The notes beneath the pieces are model-generated. The model was not told the DNA's origin. It saw only the letters and a program-made list of their open reading frames with translations, and ran no database searches. A stretch of DNA of 64,000 nt. Origin: Paenibacillus humicola (GTDB taxonomy: Bacteria > Bacillota > Bacilli > Paenibacillales > Paenibacillaceae). Below are positions 52,050 to 61,587 of this stretch, in pieces. Made by a program: the position numbers and the translations under genes. Numbering within the stretch: the stretch's first letter is position 1; each line of letters starts with the position of its first letter. Where the stretch lies: positions 3,250,501 through 3,314,500 of the forward strand of contig NZ_JAQGPL010000001.1 of assembly GCF_028826105.1 (NCBI RefSeq), in the 5' to 3' direction.

Positions 52050-52817
52050 CTACTCAAAATCGTTATAGTTCGACGTGAACGTCTCATAGGTTATCTCTTC
52101 GTCCGGTGTATTGCGAAGCTCGATAATATAGTCAAAAGTGCTGTATTCATAGGCCGATTCCCGCACAAAAATATCCGGATGCTCTATGACCTTCGTCGAC
52201 GGCATCGCCATGATTTCCTGCAGCAGGCCGTAATGCTTCTCGTTCGAGCGGATCGTGCTGACGATTCCGTCGATAATGAATATATTGTTCGGATTCATTT
52301 CTTCTTCGGACAACTGACTGCGGACCGTCTGGCGAAGCAGCGTGGAAGATACGAACGTCCACCGTTTATTGGCGCAGACGCTTCCCGCGATAATCGATTC
52401 GGTCTTCCCAACGCGCGGCATGCCCCGGAGCCCGATGACCTGGTTGCCTTCCCGCTTGAACACCTCGCCCAGAAAGTCAACCAGCAGCCCCAGCTCGTCG
52501 CGCGTAAACCGGAACGTTTTCCGGTCGTCGGAGTCGCGTTCGATATAGCGGCCGTGGCGGACTGCCAATATATCGACCAGCTTGGGGGGCCGAAGCTTAT
52601 TCACCGTTATATTATCGACCTTCTGCAGCATCTGGCCGAGAATCTCGATTTTTTCCTCGTCGTTCGTTTGCAGCAGCATTCCGCGGGTCCGATTCTCGAC
52701 GCCGTTGATCGTCACGATGTTCACTTCAAGCATTCCGAGCAGCGAGGCGATGTCGCCGAGCAGGCCCGGACGGTTTTTATGTATCTTATATTCCATATAC
52801 CACTGTTTGAGCTCCAT
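52050..52817 (-). CDS. ymfK: YmfK (DUF3388) protein: ACT-like and P-loop-like domains
   Basis: A 255-residue protein. The N-terminal third resembles an ACT ligand-binding fold (IHKNRPGLLGDIASLLGMLEVNIVTINGVENRTRGMLL). The central GLRGMPRVGKTESIIAGSV resembles a P-loop. The C-terminal half has FIIDGIVSTIRSNEKHYGLLQE. ATG 52817 has GAGGTG upstream. Conserved next to ymfJ and rodZ; biochemical role unknown. Confidence 0.92.
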   Translation of the reverse strand: MELKQWYMEYKIHKNRPGLLGDIASLLGMLEVNIVTINGVENRTRGMLLQTNDEEKIEILGQMLQKVDNITVNKLRPPKLVDILAVRHGRYIERDSDDRKTFRFTRDELGLLVDFLGEVFKREGNQVIGLRGMPRVGKTESIIAGSVCANKRWTFVSSTLLRQTVRSQLSEEEMNPNNIFIIDGIVSTIRSNEKHYGLLQEIMAMPSTKVIEHPDIFVRESAYEYSTFDYIIELRNTPDEEITYETFTSNYNDFE

Positions 52818-52906
52818 GAGACACCTCATTTATAGGGAACTGACGTTAACGAAGATATTATTCTACAATATTCGTCAAATTCCTGCAAGATCATTTCAAA
52901 CCATTG

Positions 52907-52939
52907 CAGAAAAGCCTCCGGATTCGGGAGGCTTTTCTG
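52907..52939 (-). terminator. Terminator downstream of ymfJ
   Basis: A perfect 13-bp stem CAGAAAAGCCTCC/GGAGGCTTTTCTG with a 7-nt loop, symmetric with A/T-rich outer ends. Confidence 0.75.
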
Positions 52940-52954
52940 TGCGGTGGGAGCTGC

Positions 52955-53206
52955 TTACGAACGCTGAACCAGCTTGACCATGAGGCGTGCGATCGTCTTC
53001 CGTTCCTCTTCGTCTCCAACGTCCCAAATTTCCTTCAGGGCGCGCTGCTTCTCGTTTTTGGGATCGACTTTATCGCTCAGGAACTCGCCGATCTCAAAAG
53101 CAAGCTTGGATATCGCTTCCTCGTTCATGCCGATATCCTTCGCTGCGTTCACCCGCTCCTTCAGAAAATCTTTCCACGTGTCAAAATTAGTAAGGACGGT
53201 TGTCAT
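52955..53206 (-). CDS. ymfJ: YmfJ (DUF3243) protein
   Basis: An 83-residue helical protein: TNFDTWKDFLKERVNAAKDIGMNEEAISKLAFEIGEFLSDKVDPKN ... EERKTIARLMVKLVQ. Conserved small DUF3243 protein of Bacillota with unknown role. AGGAGGAGCAACGA before ATG 53206 sets the start. Confidence 0.94.
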   Translation of the reverse strand: MTTVLTNFDTWKDFLKERVNAAKDIGMNEEAISKLAFEIGEFLSDKVDPKNEKQRALKEIWDVGDEEERKTIARLMVKLVQRS

Positions 53207-53340
53207 TCGTTGCTCCTCCTTTGCGTGTTGACCGTTACCCGGCAACAATCGTATTGTACGCGCAAAGGGGTTTAATTATACGACGAGCCCGGGGCCCGGA
53301 AAGTTTCACGTTTTGCGGCGAAGCAAAAGATTCGTCTCCG

Positions 53341-54090
53341 TCAGGTCAGCCACCCGCCGTTAGGGCTAATGATTTGTCCCGTAATGTAGGCCGATTCCGG
53401 CAGTGCAAGAAAATAAACGAGCGAAGCGATTTCATCCGGCTGCGCGAAGCGGCCGACCGGAATTTCGGATTCCAGGGCCGTCTTCTCTTCCGCGCCCAGG
53501 TTGTCCAGCATAACGGTATCGACGGCGCCCGGCGCAACCGCGTTGACGGTCACGCCCGACGGAGCGAGCTCCTTGGCGAGCGCCTTCGTAAAAGCGTTCA
53601 TGCCGCCTTTTGTCGTCGAATACAGCACCTCGCACGATGCTCCGGAAATTCCCCAAATCGATGATACGTTCACGATTCGTCCGAACCGCTGAGTGATCAT
53701 GGCCGGCATAAACAGCTGCGTGCAAAGGAACATTCCTTTCAGGTTTACGGACATCACGTCGTCCCATTCGTCCTCCGACACGTCAGCCAGCATGCTGTAA
53801 TGCGCGATTCCCGCGTTATTGACGAGAATATCGGGAACAAGCTCCCGCTGAGACAGCTTTTCCCGCACGCGCACAAGCTGTTCCCGGGAACGCAAATCCG
53901 CGGAGACGGTCATCACATTGGCGGCGCCGGCGCGCAGGCATGTGCGGGCCGTTTCGTTGGCGGCTTCATGAGACTGGTGATAATGAATAACGACGTTCAT
54001 CCCCTCCGAGGCAAACCGGCGCGCAATCGCCGCGCCGATCCCCCGGCTTCCCCCGGTGACGAGCACCGTCATATCCTTAAACGGCTTCAC
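53341..54090 (-). CDS. ymfI: YmfI short-chain dehydrogenase/reductase
   Basis: A 249-residue SDR. Cofactor loop TGGSRGIGAAIAR, NNAG, catalytic Ser in NVSSIWG and YSTTKGG (Tyr-x3-Lys), PGAVDT and C-terminal GQIISPNGGWLT. In B. subtilis YmfI reduces the 5-aminopentanone group on elongation factor P to 5-aminopentanol. GTG 54090 overlaps the ymfH stop, supporting the same pathway. Confidence 0.94.
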   Translation of the reverse strand: MKPFKDMTVLVTGGSRGIGAAIARRFASEGMNVVIHYHQSHEAANETARTCLRAGAANVMTVSADLRSREQLVRVREKLSQRELVPDILVNNAGIAHYSMLADVSEDEWDDVMSVNLKGMFLCTQLFMPAMITQRFGRIVNVSSIWGISGASCEVLYSTTKGGMNAFTKALAKELAPSGVTVNAVAPGAVDTVMLDNLGAEEKTALESEIPVGRFAQPDEIASLVYFLALPESAYITGQIISPNGGWLT

Positions 54091-55373
54091 TTCGTTTCCT
54101 TGGCGACAATCGACACGGCCATCCGGTTCCAGTCGAAATGGCTTCTGAGCCGGTCGTTGGCTTCCTGCAGCGTTATGCTTTCATAAACGGGAAGCACGCG
54201 GAACAAGTCCGCGCCGCGGAAACGGTATCGCGTAAATTCGCCTGCAATCGCTTCGGGGGAATTAAGCATGCGCAGATAACCGCCGATTTTTTTGCGCCGC
54301 GTCCGTTCGAAGGCGGTTTCCTGCAGCCCGTTCTCGCTTGCGGCTTCAATCGCCGTACGAAATCTGGCGATCAGCTCATCCGGATCGCGCGTTTCCCCGC
54401 CGACGACGGAGAAGGCGTAATCTTCGGCGCTGTTGTATTCGTGTCCGAACGAATCGGAAATCAGATTATCGTCATACAGCTCGTGATATATGGGCGAGCT
54501 CGAACCAAGGAGCGCGTCAAGCATCAGCTTCGTGGCGATTTCCGTTCGGAGCAGTTCATCGGGCGCCAGACTCGGTCGATTTTCCTTGAAACCGATCATG
54601 CATTTCGGAAGCGAAACGGGAAGCGAGGCCGTTTTGCGCGGCAGCTTGACCGTTTCCGGCTCCGGATCGAAATAACGCGTGATCGGGCCTTGCGTCGGAA
54701 ACGATTTACCTGCCTGGTTGTTTCGGATCAGCTCCATAACGTTCCGGGGATCGAATCCCCCGACGACGAACAAAAACATGTTCGACGGATGATAAAAGGT
54801 GTTGTAGCAGGCATAAAGCGTTTCTTTGTCGATTTTTCGAATCGACTCCGCCGTGCCCGCGATATCGATATGGACCGGGTGTACATGATACAAAGCGTCG
54901 ATCAGCCCGAAATAGACGCGCCAATCGGCATTATCGCGGTACATGTTGATCTCCTGCTCGATAATGCCTTTCTCCTTCTCGACATTCTCGTCCGTAAAAT
55001 ACGGATGCTGCACGAAATTGATCAGCGTCTCCAGGTTTTCGTTTATTTGTCCGGTAGCCGAAAACAAATAGACCGTCCGGTCGAAGCTCGTAAACGCGTT
55101 CGCCGATGCGCCTTGCGAAGCGAACGTGGCGAAAATGTCGCCGGTCGGTTCCTCGAACATTTTATGTTCAAGAAAGTGGGCGATGCCGTCGGGTACGGAA
55201 ATCGGAGACCCGTCTCCGACCGCGAACCGGTTGTCGACCGAGCCGTATTTGGTCGAGAACGTAGCGTACGTTTTACTGAAGCCCGGCTTCGGCAGGAGCA
55301 CGACCTCCAGGCCGTTCGGAAGCACTTCGCGGTAGAGCGTTTCCTGGACGCCCGGGTATGCAACGGTTTCCAT
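54087..55373 (-). CDS. ymfH: M16-family protease-like YmfH, EF-P modification-associated
   Basis: A 428-residue M16 peptidase with the inverted zinc motif HFLEH (about residues 66-70) and distal Glu in IIEQEINMYRDN (about 140). Two M16 halves. With YmfF it forms an active/inactive pair associated with EF-P 5-aminopentanol modification. Starts two bases after the ymfF stop. Confidence 0.93.
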   Translation of the reverse strand: METVAYPGVQETLYREVLPNGLEVVLLPKPGFSKTYATFSTKYGSVDNRFAVGDGSPISVPDGIAHFLEHKMFEEPTGDIFATFASQGASANAFTSFDRTVYLFSATGQINENLETLINFVQHPYFTDENVEKEKGIIEQEINMYRDNADWRVYFGLIDALYHVHPVHIDIAGTAESIRKIDKETLYACYNTFYHPSNMFLFVVGGFDPRNVMELIRNNQAGKSFPTQGPITRYFDPEPETVKLPRKTASLPVSLPKCMIGFKENRPSLAPDELLRTEIATKLMLDALLGSSSPIYHELYDDNLISDSFGHEYNSAEDYAFSVVGGETRDPDELIARFRTAIEAASENGLQETAFERTRRKKIGGYLRMLNSPEAIAGEFTRYRFRGADLFRVLPVYESITLQEANDRLRSHFDWNRMAVSIVAKETK

Positions 55374-55375
55374 CG

Positions 55376-56665
55376 TTACTCGCCCTCCTTTTGGTCGCGC
55401 AGAAAGTAGACGGTATCAAGCTCGGTTTTACGCGCGACGGCGGCGATCTGCTCCGGGGTTACCGCCTCCACCTGCCGGATGAGCTCGGCCGTCGTCCGTT
55501 CTCGGCCGGACAGCACCGCGTTGAAATCGAAGCCGATCATCTCGTTTGCGGAATCTTGAAGCTCCCGCAAATGATTGGCGATCATTGCCTTCGTCTGATT
55601 CATTTCCAAATCGCTATATTGCCCGGACCGCATGCTGTCCAGCTGCTCCCGGATAATGTTCGTCGCCTTCTCGTAATTGCCGAACTCGATTCCGGACTGA
55701 ATGGTGCAAATGCCTTTATGCCCGTCCAGCCGGGAAGCGGCATAATAAGCAAGGCTTGCTTTTTCCCTGACATTAATAAACAGCTTCGAATGCGGATAAC
55801 CGCCGAGAATGCCGTTAAACATAAGCGCCGCGGGGTAGTCGTCATCCCCATAGGCCGTGTTCGTGCGCAGTCCCATATTCAGCTTGCCCTGCGTAACGTC
55901 CATTCGCTCAATGACGGTTCGCACCTCGGAAGGATGCACGACAACATCCGGGAGCGCATACGCGGACGGCTCCCCGTCCCCGGTACGAAATGCGTCGGCG
56001 ACATAAGACTTCACCTGCTCAAGATCGGTGTCGCCGACGACATACAAGTCAAGCGCCGCCTCGGACAACCATCTCCGGTACATCGCCGTTAGCGATTCCG
56101 GCGTAATTTCATCGATCGCGGCGAGCCGGCCCAGCGGGTGCAGACGGTACGCCTCGTTCCGGCACATCTCTTCGAGACACCGCTCGGCGGCGTACCGGAT
56201 TTTATCGTTGACGATCGCTTCGAGGCGTTTGCGGAGCGTCCCCTTCTCGGCTTCGACATATTTGGGGCGAAGCCGTCCGCCTTCCATGACCGGATCGGTC
56301 ACCACTTCGCCGAGCAGCTTCAAGGACGACAGCAGGAGCGGCTGATTCGACGAAACAAACCGGTCGTTGATCACGTCCATCCGAAACTGGATGATTTGAG
56401 CGTCTCCGCGCTTGTAGACATCGAATCCGAACCCGGCGCCGTACAGGTCGTCCAGCCGTTCCCGGAACGCGATCGTCTCCGGCGTCGATGCGGTCCCGCG
56501 CCTTAACACGAATGGAATCAGAGCGGCGGGCGTCACCGTCTCTTCCTTTAAAGGAAGTCCTGCGTAAAGCGATATCGAAAACGTTTTAAAGCGCTGCGTC
56601 GGCATAACATGCAGTCGGATACGGCCTATTCGGCCGCGTTCAAATTGGGAAGTGCTCAAGCGCAT
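55376..56665 (-). CDS. ymfF: M16-family YmfF, non-catalytic partner
   Basis: A 429-residue M16 paralogue without HxxEH: the corresponding N-terminal stretch is KTFSISLYAGLPLKEETVTPAALIPFVLRRGT. The rest follows the M16 pattern, including RLDDLYGAGFGFDVYKRGD. ATG 56665 is chosen for GGAAGGGGACGC. Expected to dimerise with YmfH. Confidence 0.93.
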   Translation of the reverse strand: MRLSTSQFERGRIGRIRLHVMPTQRFKTFSISLYAGLPLKEETVTPAALIPFVLRRGTASTPETIAFRERLDDLYGAGFGFDVYKRGDAQIIQFRMDVINDRFVSSNQPLLLSSLKLLGEVVTDPVMEGGRLRPKYVEAEKGTLRKRLEAIVNDKIRYAAERCLEEMCRNEAYRLHPLGRLAAIDEITPESLTAMYRRWLSEAALDLYVVGDTDLEQVKSYVADAFRTGDGEPSAYALPDVVVHPSEVRTVIERMDVTQGKLNMGLRTNTAYGDDDYPAALMFNGILGGYPHSKLFINVREKASLAYYAASRLDGHKGICTIQSGIEFGNYEKATNIIREQLDSMRSGQYSDLEMNQTKAMIANHLRELQDSANEMIGFDFNAVLSGRERTTAELIRQVEAVTPEQIAAVARKTELDTVYFLRDQKEGE

Positions 56666-56745
56666 GCGTCCCCTTCCGCTCAAGTTTATAAAGTCAATCT
56701 ATTCCAATCCGCAAGAATCTATTCCATTCTACCCGATTGGAAATG

Positions 56746-56783
56746 GAAGAAGCAACCCGGGCCGGCAAGCGGGCTGCTTCTTC
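56746..56783 (-). terminator. Terminator downstream of sleB
   Basis: GAAGAAGCAACCCG pairs with CGGGCTGCTTCTTC, a 14-bp stem with one mismatch, four bases past the sleB stop; minus-strand 3' side CATTTCC is weak. Confidence 0.6.
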
Positions 56784-56787
56784 TTCG

Positions 56788-57555
56788 TTACATGCAAAAA
56801 ATATGTTTGCCGATCGTTTTGACCTGCGGACGCGACCAAATCCATTTCGACGTCGCCGTTACCGGATTGAAGTAATAGATGCATCCGCCAGTCGGATCCC
56901 AACCGTTGATGGCGTCCTGCACCGCTTTCTTTGCCGTCGCGTTCGGCGTCAGCCAAATTTGGCCGTCGGCCACAGCGGTAAACGCGCCGGGCTGGAAGAT
57001 GACGCCCGAGATCGAATTCGGGAAGCTCGGCGAACTCAGACGGTTCAGAATTACGGCCGCAACCGCGACCTGGCCGACGTAAGGCTCGCCGCGCGATTCG
57101 CCGTAAACCGCATTGGCCATTAGCTTCAAATCGTTGTCCGACAATCCGAGCCTGCTCGATTTGGATAAATTCGTTCCGCCCGCGGAGCCGCCCTGACCGC
57201 CCGAAGAAGGTAAGTCGGCGGCGGTCGGCCGCCAGTTTCTCGTCGCTTCCCACAGCTTGAGCTTCGTCTTTGCCGCTACGACGCCGTCCGATTTCAAGCC
57301 GAATTTCCATTGAAACCAAGTGACCGAATTTTTCGTTTTCGTGCCGAATTGGCCGTCGACCTTCCCATCGTAAAACCCGAGATATTTAAGACGGCCCTGC
57401 AGCTCGTACACGTCTTTGCCCGAGGATCCGGTCTGCAGCGTGGCGCTGCTGAACGTTTCGGCCGTTTTGCCGTTTTCCGCATGCCGCAGCGTAAATGCGC
57501 CGAGCAACAGAAGGACGATGACTACAGTCACCGCAACTAGACGATTTCTCATCAT
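56788..57555 (-). CDS. sleB: SleB-type spore cortex-lytic enzyme
   Basis: A 255-residue protein with signal/anchor (AVTVVIVLLLLGAFTL), a peptidoglycan-binding domain (DVYELQGRLKYLGFYDGKVDGQFGTKTKNSVTWFQ) and a C-terminal hydrolase_2 domain (LMANAVYGESRGEPYVGQVAVAAVILNR; Glu in GESRGEP catalytic). Lytic transglycosylase of cortex muramic-delta-lactam at germination. ATG 57555 has AGAAAGG upstream. ypeB is not adjacent, so a cell-wall hydrolase role outside spores is possible. Confidence 0.88.
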   Translation of the reverse strand: MMRNRLVAVTVVIVLLLLGAFTLRHAENGKTAETFSSATLQTGSSGKDVYELQGRLKYLGFYDGKVDGQFGTKTKNSVTWFQWKFGLKSDGVVAAKTKLKLWEATRNWRPTAADLPSSGGQGGSAGGTNLSKSSRLGLSDNDLKLMANAVYGESRGEPYVGQVAVAAVILNRLSSPSFPNSISGVIFQPGAFTAVADGQIWLTPNATAKKAVQDAINGWDPTGGCIYYFNPVTATSKWIWSRPQVKTIGKHIFCM

Positions 57556-57651
57556 CGGTATCTGCCTTTCTCTTGCAAGTGGATTTCGCAAAGCAAGCGA
57601 AGCATATACCTAGTATGAGAAAGGGGAATGGCTTCTATGCACGATTTTGTA

Positions 57652-60282
57652 TCAGGAGCTAATCTTTCCGGCGTCGAACTGGTCGATCGTCATAAGCACT
57701 TCGCGCGGTTTGCTCCCTTCATACGGGCCTACGATACCCCGGGCCTCCATCTGGTCGACGAGCCGCGCCGCGCGCGTATAGCCGATCCGCATCCGCCGCT
57801 GCAGCAGCGAAACGGATGCCTGCTTCGCTTCCAGCACAATACGGGCGGCTTGATCGAACAGCTCGTCAAGCATCTCGTCGTTTTCGGGCGAGACCTCTTC
57901 GATTTCCGGCACAAGATCCTCCTTATATTCCGCCTCCGCCTGCGGGCGGGTATAGCCGACGACCGCCTCTACCTCCTGATCGGACAAAAACGCTCCCTGT
58001 ACGCGAATCGGCTTCGACATCCCGACCGGGAGAAACAGCATATCCCCTCGTCCGAGCAGCTTCTCCGCACCGGCCATGTCAAGAATCGTTCGCGAATCGA
58101 CCTGCGAGGAAACGCCGAAGGCGATACGCGATGGGATATTCGCCTTAATCACGCCGGTGATGACGTCGACCGACGGCCGCTGCGTCGCAATGATGAGATG
58201 GATGCCCGCTGCTCGCGCCATTTGCGCAAGGCGGGTAATCGCATCCTCCACATCGCTCGCGGCAACCATCATCAGATCGGCAAGCTCATCGACAATGACG
58301 ACGATATACGGAAGCACTGCGGACGGATTGTCGACCATTAACGTGTTGTAACCTTCGATATTACGGGTGCCGGACTTGGAAAACAGCTCGTAGCGTTTTT
58401 CCATTTCGACCACGATTTTTTTCAAAGCCAGCGAGGCTCGCCGCGGGTCGGTGACGACCGGGGCGAGCAGGTGCGGTATGCCGTTATAGACGTTCAGTTC
58501 GACCATCTTCGGATCGATCATCATAAATTTCACTTCGTCCGGACGAGCCTTATACAAAATGCTGGTAATGATCCCGTTAATGCAGACCGATTTCCCCGAG
58601 CCGGTAGCGCCTGCCACTAGCAGGTGAGGCATTTTCGCCAGGTTGCCGACGATCGGCTGCCCGGATATGTCCCGGCCGAAAGCGATCGACAGCTTGGAAG
58701 ATGCGTTCTGGAATGCGGGCGTTTCCATAACCTCGCGCATCGTGACGACCGACACCTCCATATTCGGCACCTCGATGCCGATTGCGGATTTGCCGGGTAT
58801 CGGAGCTTCCATCCGGATATCCTTTGCCGCCAATGCCAGTGCGATATCGTCGGTAAGCCCGACGATCCGGCTCACCTTCACCCCGGTCGCCGGCTGCACC
58901 TCATATCGCGTGACGGCGGGTCCGCGGACGACGTCCAGCACCTTCGCCCGGACGCCGAAGCTTTCGAGGGTCGCCTCCAGCTTGCGCCGGGCTTCGTGCG
59001 CGTCGGACATATCGGTCGACCTGGAGCCGGCGGGAGGCTTGGAGAGCAGGGACAAGGAAGGCAGCTGGTACGGCTTTGCCGCCGGTCGCGGCGGGGCGGC
59101 CGGCGGCCAGCCTTCCTCCCCGCTCACGAGCGCTTCGCTTTCCGGCAGAGCCGGTTTACCGGCGCCGCCCAGCTCATCCTCGAACAGTACGGGCTGTACG
59201 ACACGCTGCCCATTCGGCAGAACGCCTCCGCCGCTCCCGGGACCGACCGAAATCATTTCTGCTTCATTGCCGTCTTCCCAAGGAGGACGATCGGCGGACG
59301 GCTGCTCGAGCACCGGGCTCGACGGGGTGCCGCCCGTGGCGGTCCAAGGTTCCTCCTCCTGTTCGTCATCCCATTCCGCAGCCGGGCTTCGACCTTTGGA
59401 CCGCTCAAGCACAGAGGAGTGCTCATCGTCCATCATCCATTCCTGGTCGTTCGCCGCCTGCGTATCGTCTTCTTTGGGCTGCGTCTCGTTAAACCAGGAA
59501 AAAAATAACGATTTCTTTTTCCGGCCGGCCGGCTGAACGGGCGGAAGCTCATCTTCGTCATCGTCGTCAAAATCATCGTCGTCGATGACCGGGTCCTGAT
59601 TTCTCGCGGCATTGCCCTGCGAGGAAACGGCCAGCGCCGCCGGCCGTCTGGACGCAAGCTTCATGCGAAACAGCGAATAGAGCCGGACGCCCCGCTGGCG
59701 GACCATTTTGATCAGGTCGACATACGATCTGCCGGTCATCAGCATAATCGAAATAATGAACATGACGATAAGGATGAATTTTGCGCCGAAATAGCCGAAC
59801 AGCCAATACAGCAGTGCATATTGAACAGCGCCAGCATAGCCGCCGCTGATCGGTTTCTGCAGCATCGGAGCGTCCTGCTGACCGAGAGGCGGGCTCAGCA
59901 GCGCCGAACGGATATCGTCGCCGAGCTGGCTCATAATATAACCGGCCGTCAATCCGCCCGTCGGTTCGACTTTCTGGTCCATGACCGAGATCGAGCTCAT
60001 AAGAGCAAGCGCAAGGATAAGCAGCAGGAGCCCTGTCTTCCGGCTTGTCCATCTCGTCGGCCACGCTCGCTTGACCATAACGGCCAGTCCGACGTAAACG
60101 CCTGCAAGCGCGATGACAAAATAAAATTTGCCGAGTATAAGCCCGAACAGCTTGGACAGCGATCGCCCTACCGTCGCCTCGCCGGACAACGCAATAATCG
60201 ATACGGAAATGAGCAGAATGCCGTATACTTCATATTTTAAGCTCGTCCCAAGCGAGCTTTTTTTCCGTTTGCGTTTCGCCAA
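57652..60282 (-). CDS. spoIIIE: DNA translocase FtsK/SpoIIIE
   Basis: An 876-residue hexameric DNA pump. Four N-terminal membrane helices (about 15-185), an acidic low-complexity linker (about 230-430, longer than in B. subtilis), then the motor with [16 protein letters not shown], Walker [14 protein letters not shown] and [27 protein letters not shown]. The gamma winged helix that reads KOPS/SRS ends the protein ([22 protein letters not shown]). TTG 60282 with GAGGTGACTG. Moves chromosome DNA through septa. Confidence 0.96.
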   Translation of the reverse strand: MAKRKRKKSSLGTSLKYEVYGILLISVSIIALSGEATVGRSLSKLFGLILGKFYFVIALAGVYVGLAVMVKRAWPTRWTSRKTGLLLLILALALMSSISVMDQKVEPTGGLTAGYIMSQLGDDIRSALLSPPLGQQDAPMLQKPISGGYAGAVQYALLYWLFGYFGAKFILIVMFIISIMLMTGRSYVDLIKMVRQRGVRLYSLFRMKLASRRPAALAVSSQGNAARNQDPVIDDDDFDDDDEDELPPVQPAGRKKKSLFFSWFNETQPKEDDTQAANDQEWMMDDEHSSVLERSKGRSPAAEWDDEQEEEPWTATGGTPSSPVLEQPSADRPPWEDGNEAEMISVGPGSGGGVLPNGQRVVQPVLFEDELGGAGKPALPESEALVSGEEGWPPAAPPRPAAKPYQLPSLSLLSKPPAGSRSTDMSDAHEARRKLEATLESFGVRAKVLDVVRGPAVTRYEVQPATGVKVSRIVGLTDDIALALAAKDIRMEAPIPGKSAIGIEVPNMEVSVVTMREVMETPAFQNASSKLSIAFGRDISGQPIVGNLAKMPHLLVAGATGSGKSVCINGIITSILYKARPDEVKFMMIDPKMVELNVYNGIPHLLAPVVTDPRRASLALKKIVVEMEKRYELFSKSGTRNIEGYNTLMVDNPSAVLPYIVVIVDELADLMMVAASDVEDAITRLAQMARAAGIHLIIATQRPSVDVITGVIKANIPSRIAFGVSSQVDSRTILDMAGAEKLLGRGDMLFLPVGMSKPIRVQGAFLSDQEVEAVVGYTRPQAEAEYKEDLVPEIEEVSPENDEMLDELFDQAARIVLEAKQASVSLLQRRMRIGYTRAARLVDQMEARGIVGPYEGSKPREVLMTIDQFDAGKISS

Positions 60283-60423
60283 TTTCAGTCACCTCGTGCT
60301 GCCATTATACCATAGCCGGACGTGCCAATGTGTTATCTTTATCCAGTCCTGCCGCTTCCATCCCATGAAAAACGGCGGGCGGACCGGGATCCGCACGCCG
60401 CATCGGGGTGCCTTAACGTCTAT

Positions 60424-60651
60424 TCATCGCTGCCCGCTGCCGCCGTATGCGATCGTGGTGCCCGGCGTCAGCTCCGGGCGCAGATACGCATCGAGCGGGC
60501 ATTCCAGCAGCCGGACGATTTTGCCGATTCCGGGCGACAGAGGCTCCAGCTGCATGCGCACATTGCCGATCGTGACGTCAACGAACGGGCCGGGCTGCTG
60601 CTTAATCCCGTCATACACGAGTTCCAGCGGCATACACGTATACAGGGTCAT
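60424..60651 (-). CDS. ylzJ: YlzJ-like small protein
   Basis: A 75-residue YlzJ-family protein ([15 protein letters not shown] ... [34 protein letters not shown]). ATG 60651 overlaps the tepA stop. Conserved location between tepA and spoIIIE; role unknown. Confidence 0.92.
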   Translation of the reverse strand: MTLYTCMPLELVYDGIKQQPGPFVDVTIGNVRMQLEPLSPGIGKIVRLLECPLDAYLRPELTPGTTIAYGGSGQR

Positions 60652-61403
60652 TGCGGCATCACCCCTGCCCCTGGGACGACCGCGCGCTTTCTTTCCTCGA
60701 TATATTGATTCAGCTCGCGGAGCGCATCGCCGATGCCGCCTACGGCGTCGATCAGGCCATGCTTCACCGCATCGACGCCGATGACCGTCGTGCCGATATC
60801 CCGGGTCAGCTCGCCGGTTTTAAACATCAGCTCTCTAAACTTCTCTTCGGTAACATTGGAGTGCGACACGACGAAACGAGTGACGCGCTCCTGCATTTTA
60901 TCGAGATATTCGAACGTTTGCGGTACGCCGATTACGAGCCCGTTCAGCCGGATCGGGTGAATCGTCATCGTCGCCGTCTCCGCGATAAACGATTTCAGAC
61001 CCGCCACTGCGATCGGCACACCGATCGAATGGCCGCCTCCAAGCACCAGAGTTACGGTCGGCTTGGTCAATGAAGAAATCATTTCCGCAATGGCGAGCCC
61101 CGCTTCCACGTCGCCGCCTACTGTATTCAGGACGATCAGAATGCCCTCAATTTTCGGGTTCTGTTCGGCGGCCACGAGCTGCGGAATGATATGCTCGTAC
61201 TTCGTCGTTTTATTTTGAGGCGGTAGTACGATATGTCCTTCGATCTGGCCGATAATCGTCATGCAAAAGATGTTCGATTCCGCCGCCGGGGTGACGGTTT
61301 GTCCGAGCTGCTGAATCGTATCGACGACCGGATTGCCCGGCCTCCGTTCCGGTGCCCCCGGATCCGGCTGTTCCATGGTTTTATATTGTCCTTCCTCCCA
61401 CAT
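60648..61403 (-). CDS. tepA: ClpP-fold protein TepA
   Basis: A 251-residue ClpP/SppA-like serine peptidase. [18 protein letters not shown], nucleophile in [14 protein letters not shown], His in [10 protein letters not shown] and partner region [13 protein letters not shown]. In B. subtilis TepA was reported to aid protein export; it is thought to be a site-2-independent ClpP-like protease. ATG 61403 has GGAGGGACAGGC. Confidence 0.94.
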   Translation of the reverse strand: MWEEGQYKTMEQPDPGAPERRPGNPVVDTIQQLGQTVTPAAESNIFCMTIIGQIEGHIVLPPQNKTTKYEHIIPQLVAAEQNPKIEGILIVLNTVGGDVEAGLAIAEMISSLTKPTVTLVLGGGHSIGVPIAVAGLKSFIAETATMTIHPIRLNGLVIGVPQTFEYLDKMQERVTRFVVSHSNVTEEKFRELMFKTGELTRDIGTTVIGVDAVKHGLIDAVGGIGDALRELNQYIEERKRAVVPGAGVMPQ

Positions 61404-61530
61404 GCCTGTCCCTCCTAGCGGTTTTCAGCATATTCGCCGCCGTATACGCACGCAATGCCGGCTCTGCATAGTATTGAATTTCGGGTTGGAATTATACCGC
61501 CGGCAAGGATACCTGGTGAAGAAAATGAAA

Positions 61531-61573
61531 AAACGGCTGCGTCGCGTGAGCCTCACGCGGAACGCAGCCGTTT
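61531..61573 (-). terminator. Terminator downstream of the RNase J gene
   Basis: On the minus strand a 12-bp stem AAACGGCTGCGT/ACGCAGCCGTTT, with inner CGCGTGAG helix, followed by TTTTTT. Confidence 0.9.
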
Positions 61574-61587
61574 CCCGTCCAGACGGA

